From Abditibacteriota bacterium (GTDB lineage: Bacteria > Armatimonadota > UBA5829): 8,963 bases of DNA. Below the pieces are notes generated by a model. It was given only the letters and a program-made list of their open reading frames with translations, had not been told where the DNA came from and did not search any database. The stretch is from the NCBI GenBank assembly GCA_017959625.1, contig JAGDAG010000314.1:1-8963 (forward strand), read 5' to 3'. This document shows, in pieces, positions 5,957-8,963 of this stretch; within the stretch, counting starts at the first letter, position 1, and each line of letters begins with the position of its first letter. A program made the position numbers and the translations under genes.

Positions 5957-5974
5957 GCTGTCTGAAAAGACAGC
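5957..5974 (-). other. Leader hairpin at the transcript start before tRNA-Trp
   Basis: GCTGTCT (5963-5957) and AGACAGC (5974-5968) form a perfect 7-bp stem with a 4-nt loop (TTTC on the RNA). It lies between the predicted start site, near 5975, and the tRNA 5' end at 5949, so the primary transcript would begin almost directly with this hairpin. No U-run follows in either direction, so it is not an intrinsic terminator. It may protect the 5' end or help present the tRNA precursor to RNase P. Confidence 0.6.
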
Positions 5975-5981
5975 AATTTAC

Positions 5982-6010
5982 ATTATATCATAAATCCCGA
6001 CACATGTCAA
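5982..6010 (-). promoter_or_regulatory. Consensus sigma70 promoter for tRNA-Trp-secE-nusG
   Basis: TTGACA (6010-6005), a 17-bp spacer and TATAAT (5987-5982) match the housekeeping promoter at every position. The predicted start is near 5975, about 26 nt upstream of the mature tRNA. It lies between the rpmG stop codon and the tRNA. It is the strongest promoter signal in the window and probably feeds the r-protein genes as well. Confidence 0.88.
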
Positions 6011-6023
6011 ACAAATCGGAAAA

Positions 6024-6197
6024 TTATTTGCTTTCTTTGTGGCTTGTGACCTTCCTGCACCATTTGCAGTATTTTTTAAGCTCCAGTCTTCCGGGATCGT
6101 TTCTTTTATTTTTGGTGGTTGTGTAATTCTTTCTTTTGCATTCGTCGCATGCAAGATTGATGACTATTCTGACATCACCGCTGGATTTTTTTGCCAT
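6024..6197 (-). CDS. rpmG: 50S ribosomal protein L33, zinc-ribbon type
   Basis: Small protein of the large subunit near the E site. The 57 residues begin MAKKSSGDVRIVINLACDEC. Two CxxC pairs, C17-C20 and C44-C47, form the zinc ribbon of the C+ form of L33, with the family core NYTTTKNKRNDPGRLELKKY between them and RKVTSHKESK at the end. ATG 6197 follows GGAGGG (6203-6208) at a 5-nt spacing. It has its own promoter (6253-6281). No terminator is visible before the tRNA promoter, so some transcripts may continue into tRNA-secE. The presence of rpmG next to secE-nusG is common in bacteria. The zinc-binding form is often paired elsewhere with a zinc-free copy made under zinc limitation; none is in this window. 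Confidence 0.95.
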   Translation of the reverse strand: MAKKSSGDVRIVINLACDECKRKNYTTTKNKRNDPGRLELKKYCKWCRKVTSHKESK

Positions 6198-6252
6198 GAC
6201 GGCCCTCCGATGAATTTGTGGAAATCTTCGCGCTAATGGTCACGCAAGTTAT

Positions 6253-6281
6253 ATTATACCATACCGGAAAAATTATGGCAA
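6253..6281 (-). promoter_or_regulatory. Sigma70 promoter for rpmG
   Basis: TTGCCA (6281-6276), a 17-bp spacer ending in TATGG, and TATAAT (6258-6253). Four of six -35 bases and all six -10 bases match the consensus. The predicted start is near 6246, giving a leader of about 49 nt. It lies 10 nt beyond the malic-enzyme terminator, so rpmG begins a new transcription unit. Confidence 0.83.
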
Positions 6282-6290
6282 GTATGCCGA

Positions 6291-6321
6291 AAAAAAAAGC
6301 GGGGCTGCGGCGCAGCCCCGC
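6291..6321 (-). terminator. Intrinsic terminator of the malic enzyme gene
   Basis: A perfect 10-bp GC-rich stem, GCGGGGCTGC (6321-6312) paired with 6308-6299, has a 3-nt loop. On the minus strand it is followed by eight T (6298-6291). It starts 9 nt after the malic enzyme stop. It separates the esterase/malic enzyme unit from rpmG and the ribosomal-protein genes. Confidence 0.92.
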
Positions 6322-6329
6322 GCAGAGGG

Positions 6330-7760
6330 TCATTTGCCGAATTCAAAGAAGATAGGCGTTTTGGACACGTTTTCGTCCAGGGCGCATTTCTTCACCGCTT
6401 CGCTCACCGCTTCCGCCACCCGGGGGTCGAAGGCGCTGGGCATTATGTTCTCGGCGGTGGGCTCGTCCACGCAGTCCGCTATGGCTCTTGCCGCCGCCGC
6501 CTGCATCTCTCTCGTCACCTGTTTGGCGCCGGCTTCCAGCAGGCCTTTGAAAAGCCCGGGGAAGCAGAGCACGTTGTTTATCTGGTTGGGATAATCGCTG
6601 CGGCCCGTGGCCACCACGGAAGCGTAGCCGTAGCATTCCTCCGGCCATACCTCCGGGGTGGGGTTGGCCATGGCGAACACTATGGGCTTTTCGTTCATGG
6701 TGCGGATATCCTCGCCGGTGAGCATATTGGGGGCGGAAAGCCCCAGAAACATATCGGCGCCCTTCAGCACGTCCTTAAGGGAACCGGTGAGGTTTTCCTT
6801 GTTGAAGTTTCTGGCCGCCCAGTATTTGGGCTCGTTTTCTTCGATGCCGGGGCGGGACAGGGAAATGGCTCCCTTTCTGTCGCACAACACCACGTCGCCT
6901 ATGCCCAGGTCGGAGATGGCTCTGGTGCACGCCATGGCGGAGGCGCCGGCTCCGGAGACCACCAGCCTCATGTTTTCGGGCTTTTTGCCGCTGACCTTCA
7001 GGGCGTTCAGGAAGGCCGCGCTGGCTACCGTGGCGGTGCCGTGCTGATCGTCATGGAACACGGGGATGTCCACCAGCTTCTGCAGCTCTCTTTCCACCTG
7101 AAAACAGCGGGGCGAGGAGATGTCCTCCAGGTTGATGCCGCCGAAGGTGCCCGCTATGGAGGCGCAGATCTTCACCAGTTCGTCGGGGTCCTTGGTGTTC
7201 ACGCAGATGGGAAAGGCGTTGACGCCGGCAAATTCCTTGAAAAGAACAGCCTTTCCTTCCATTACGGGAAGCCCCGCCGTGGCGCCGATGTCCCCCAGTC
7301 CCAGCACTGCCGTGCCGTCGGTTATCACGGCCACGGTATTCTGCCGGATGGTAAATTCGAAGGCTTTCTTGGGGTCGGCTTCAACAGCCTTGCACACCCT
7401 TGCCACCCCCGGGGTATACGCCATGGACAGATCGTCGAAATCTTCAAGAGGGGCTTTGGCCACCACGTCTATCTTTCCGCCGGCGTGGGCCTCAAAGACC
7501 CTGTCCCAGCCTTCCAGCACTTCCACACCCTCAATTTTTTTCAGGGCTTCGCACATAGGCTCGGCGTCTTCGGGGCTCACAAGGTTTATGGCAAATTCCC
7601 TTGTGACGGTCACTCTTTCAGATTCCACGATATATATGGGGCCCAGGGAACCGTTGTTCTTTTCGATGGTGCCGATGATCTCGGACAATACTCCGCCGTT
7701 CTGCGGATATTTGATGACCAACGAAATGCTGTTTCCCGGGGTAGGTGTTCTTTTGTTCAT
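6330..7760 (-). CDS. Malic enzyme with N-terminal ACT domain
   Basis: Oxidatively decarboxylates malate to pyruvate and CO2, producing NADH or NADPH, in the cytoplasm. The 476 residues exceed the roughly 390-410 of plain bacterial malic enzymes because of an N-terminal ACT-like domain at about 11-88 (SISLVIKYPQNGGVLSEIIG onward). That domain is a small-molecule sensing fold. The catalytic part shows YTPGVARVC with Y115, MEGK with K170, the metal ligands E212-D213 (LEDIS) and D237-D238 (FHDDQHGTA), the Rossmann loop SGAGASA (269-275), and ANPTPE and PNQINN near 366-396. D294, in LCDRKG at the end of the second strand of the fold, leans toward NAD but does not settle cofactor choice. ATG 7760 has AGGAG (7767-7771) at a 6-nt spacing and its own promoter. 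The ACT ligand is unknown. Confidence 0.95.
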   Translation of the reverse strand: MNKRTPTPGNSISLVIKYPQNGGVLSEIIGTIEKNNGSLGPIYIVESERVTVTREFAINLVSPEDAEPMCEALKKIEGVEVLEGWDRVFEAHAGGKIDVVAKAPLEDFDDLSMAYTPGVARVCKAVEADPKKAFEFTIRQNTVAVITDGTAVLGLGDIGATAGLPVMEGKAVLFKEFAGVNAFPICVNTKDPDELVKICASIAGTFGGINLEDISSPRCFQVERELQKLVDIPVFHDDQHGTATVASAAFLNALKVSGKKPENMRLVVSGAGASAMACTRAISDLGIGDVVLCDRKGAISLSRPGIEENEPKYWAARNFNKENLTGSLKDVLKGADMFLGLSAPNMLTGEDIRTMNEKPIVFAMANPTPEVWPEECYGYASVVATGRSDYPNQINNVLCFPGLFKGLLEAGAKQVTREMQAAAARAIADCVDEPTAENIMPSAFDPRVAEAVSEAVKKCALDENVSKTPIFFEFGK

Positions 7761-7794
7761 TATATGCTCCTCGTCTCGTAAAATACCACTATTT

Positions 7795-7824
7795 ATTTTA
7801 CCATATATCTTTGTTTCGTTTCAA
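7795..7824 (-). promoter_or_regulatory. Probable sigma70 promoter for the malic enzyme gene
   Basis: TTGAAA (7824-7819), an 18-bp spacer and TAAAAT (7800-7795), each with five of six consensus bases. The predicted start is near 7788, which leaves a leader of about 28 nt that includes the AGGAG site. No terminator is seen between the esterase stop (7831) and this promoter, so read-through from the esterase is also possible. Confidence 0.6.
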
Positions 7825-7830
7825 GTTGCG

Positions 7831-8963
7831 TCAAAACAGCCCGGCCGCATGGACTGGTATATACGCCAGCTCTTCCAGGGCTTCGTATTTTCCGAAGGCG
7901 TTTTCCCTTGCGTAAGCTCCCTCCGGGGCAAAGACCAGGGCGCAGCCCGAATTTCCGAAGGGCGGCCACAAAAGGTTTTCCGCTTCGGGGACGCCGGTTT
8001 CTGCAAAGCTTGTCCAGAGCTGCTGCATGAGCCCGGATACGCCGGGGGCCGCGTTTTTGCCGGCATAGCCGTAGCGGAAGTTGCCGAATACGTACGAAAG
8101 CTCGGCGGCGTGGCAGGCGCCGATCCCCGGTTTTCCCGAAGGCACCTCAAAGGAATACGCATACGTGCGGAACGCCCGGCGGGCCCTGCACAGGGCAAGG
8201 CAGGGGGCGTGGAACAGGGCGGCGCCGGCAAAACGGCAGCAGGCTTCATAGGGCGAAAGGCCGTTTTCCGGGGAAAAAAGCTTTTGCGCTTTTTCTTTTG
8301 CGCCCTCCGGTAAAAGCGCCAGCCGGCGCCGGTGGGCCGCCGCCTGGGCTTCTTCCGCCCGATCTCTTCCCAGGAGCAGGGTGAAATAATCCATCTCGTC
8401 CCGGTTGGTCCCGGCAAGGATATCTATACCGCCGTAAAGCGGCGATGCGGCTTTTTGGTAGATCTCCGTGAGGGACCGGGGCAGCAGGGGGCTCTCCGTC
8501 ACCGGCGCGCAGGCCGCGAAGGCGGCAAAGGCTTCCCCGGGCAGCCGCTGCAGGTCCTTCAGGCTGCGGCAGCCGGTTTTGTCCATAAAAGCCGCCGCGG
8601 TTTTTTGGGCGGCCTCCGGGGTGGTGACCAGGGACGGCGAACCGCTTTGCAGTATCATCCTCCGGAAGAGCCCACGGGCTTGGGGCAGGAGAGGCAGAAG
8701 GCTTATGCACCCCGCTCCCGCCGACTGGCCGAAAAGTGTCACCCGGCCCGGATCGCCGCCGAAGTCCTCGATATTGTCCCTTATCCATTCCAGAGCGCAC
8801 GCTATGTCCAGAAGACCCGGAGAGCAGCACCCGCCGCCTTCGACATTCCGGAAGTCGCCGAAGCCCAAGAGCCCCAGCCTGTATTCCACCGAAACGAACA
8901 CGACGTCCCCGAAGGCTTTTGCCAGGGGCCGCAGGTCGTAGATGTCCATGGCGGAGGAATCGG
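7831..8963 (-). CDS. Type-B carboxylesterase (cholinesterase/PnbA family), 5' end outside window
   Basis: An alpha/beta-hydrolase that cleaves carboxylic esters; the natural substrate cannot be told. The frame is open to the window edge (DSSAMDIYDL is readable), so the ATG at 8949 is internal and the N-terminal roughly 100 residues, with the HGG oxyanion segment, lie outside. Counting from that methionine: VSVEYRLGLLGF at 19-30; the family block RDNIEDFGGDPGRVTLFGQS with nucleophile S76 in GQSAG; FRRMILQSGS at 95-104; the acid E185 in GTNRDEMDYF; H280 in GACHAAELSYVFGN. All three catalytic residues are therefore present. The C-terminus is short and plain, with no anchor. The gene is GC-richer than the ribosomal genes to its left. 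It is 70 nt upstream of the malic enzyme, with no evident metabolic link. Confidence 0.93.
   Translation of the reverse strand, partial: DSSAMDIYDLRPLAKAFGDVVFVSVEYRLGLLGFGDFRNVEGGGCCSPGLLDIACALEWIRDNIEDFGGDPGRVTLFGQSAGAGCISLLPLLPQARGLFRRMILQSGSPSLVTTPEAAQKTAAAFMDKTGCRSLKDLQRLPGEAFAAFAACAPVTESPLLPRSLTEIYQKAASPLYGGIDILAGTNRDEMDYFTLLLGRDRAEEAQAAAHRRRLALLPEGAKEKAQKLFSPENGLSPYEACCRFAGAALFHAPCLALCRARRAFRTYAYSFEVPSGKPGIGACHAAELSYVFGNFRYGYAGKNAAPGVSGLMQQLWTSFAETGVPEAENLLWPPFGNSGCALVFAPEGAYARENAFGKYEALEELAYIPVHAAGLF

Noticed and set aside
5957..5974. Hairpin read as a terminator for rpmG
   Set aside because: No U-run follows the stem on the minus strand, and it lies downstream of the tRNA promoter start site. 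It is recorded as a leader hairpin instead.
7120..8313. A 397-codon open frame on the plus strand spanning the malic enzyme start and the esterase
   Set aside because: It runs antisense through two genes with complete catalytic motifs and through the intergenic promoter. Its length follows from the GC-rich codon use of the true genes.
7831..8963. Esterase and malic enzyme as a dedicated novel pathway or system
   Set aside because: Both belong to common families, the malic enzyme has its own promoter, and nothing in the sequence ties their functions together.

Overview
The window is a bacterial chromosome segment in which every gene I can support lies on the minus strand. Read in the direction of transcription (right to left) it holds a type-B carboxylesterase (5' end cut by the window edge), an ACT-domain malic enzyme, rpmG (L33), tRNA-Trp(CCA), secE, nusG, rplK, rplA, rplJ, rplL and the first 809 codons of rpoB, which runs off the left edge. 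The secE-nusG-rplK-rplA-rplJ-rplL-rpoB order is the standard bacterial transcription/translation cluster. Plus-strand reading frames are shadows of these genes.

The organism is a bacterium with good Shine-Dalgarno sites, sigma70-type promoters and intrinsic terminators, of middling GC with a GC-richer right end. I cannot name the phylum. The ribosomal proteins and NusG look ordinary. RpoB does not: its N-terminal part is roughly 300 residues longer than the same part of E. coli RpoB, which suggests a deep-branching or little-studied lineage.

Region by region: 7831-8963 is the esterase; 7761-7830 carries a promoter for the malic enzyme; 6330-7760 is the malic enzyme, closed by a strong terminator at 6291-6321; 6253-6281 is the rpmG promoter and 6024-6197 is rpmG; 5982-6010 is a perfect-consensus promoter (TTGACA, 17 bp, TATAAT) driving tRNA-Trp and probably secE-nusG and the genes beyond. 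The ribosomal-protein genes are separated by structured leaders: a stem before rplK, a three-way junction before rplA, an L10-type leader with an attenuator before rplJ, and two hairpins between rplL and rpoB. These fit autogenous control by L1 and L10-L12 and partial termination that sets the r-protein to RNA polymerase ratio.

I found no mobile element, CRISPR array, defence system or phage gene. The most unusual content is RpoB itself: a greatly enlarged lobe with an internal repeat about 197 residues apart, and a separate insertion of about 120 residues placed just before the conserved DEIDHL...RVRSVGE segment.
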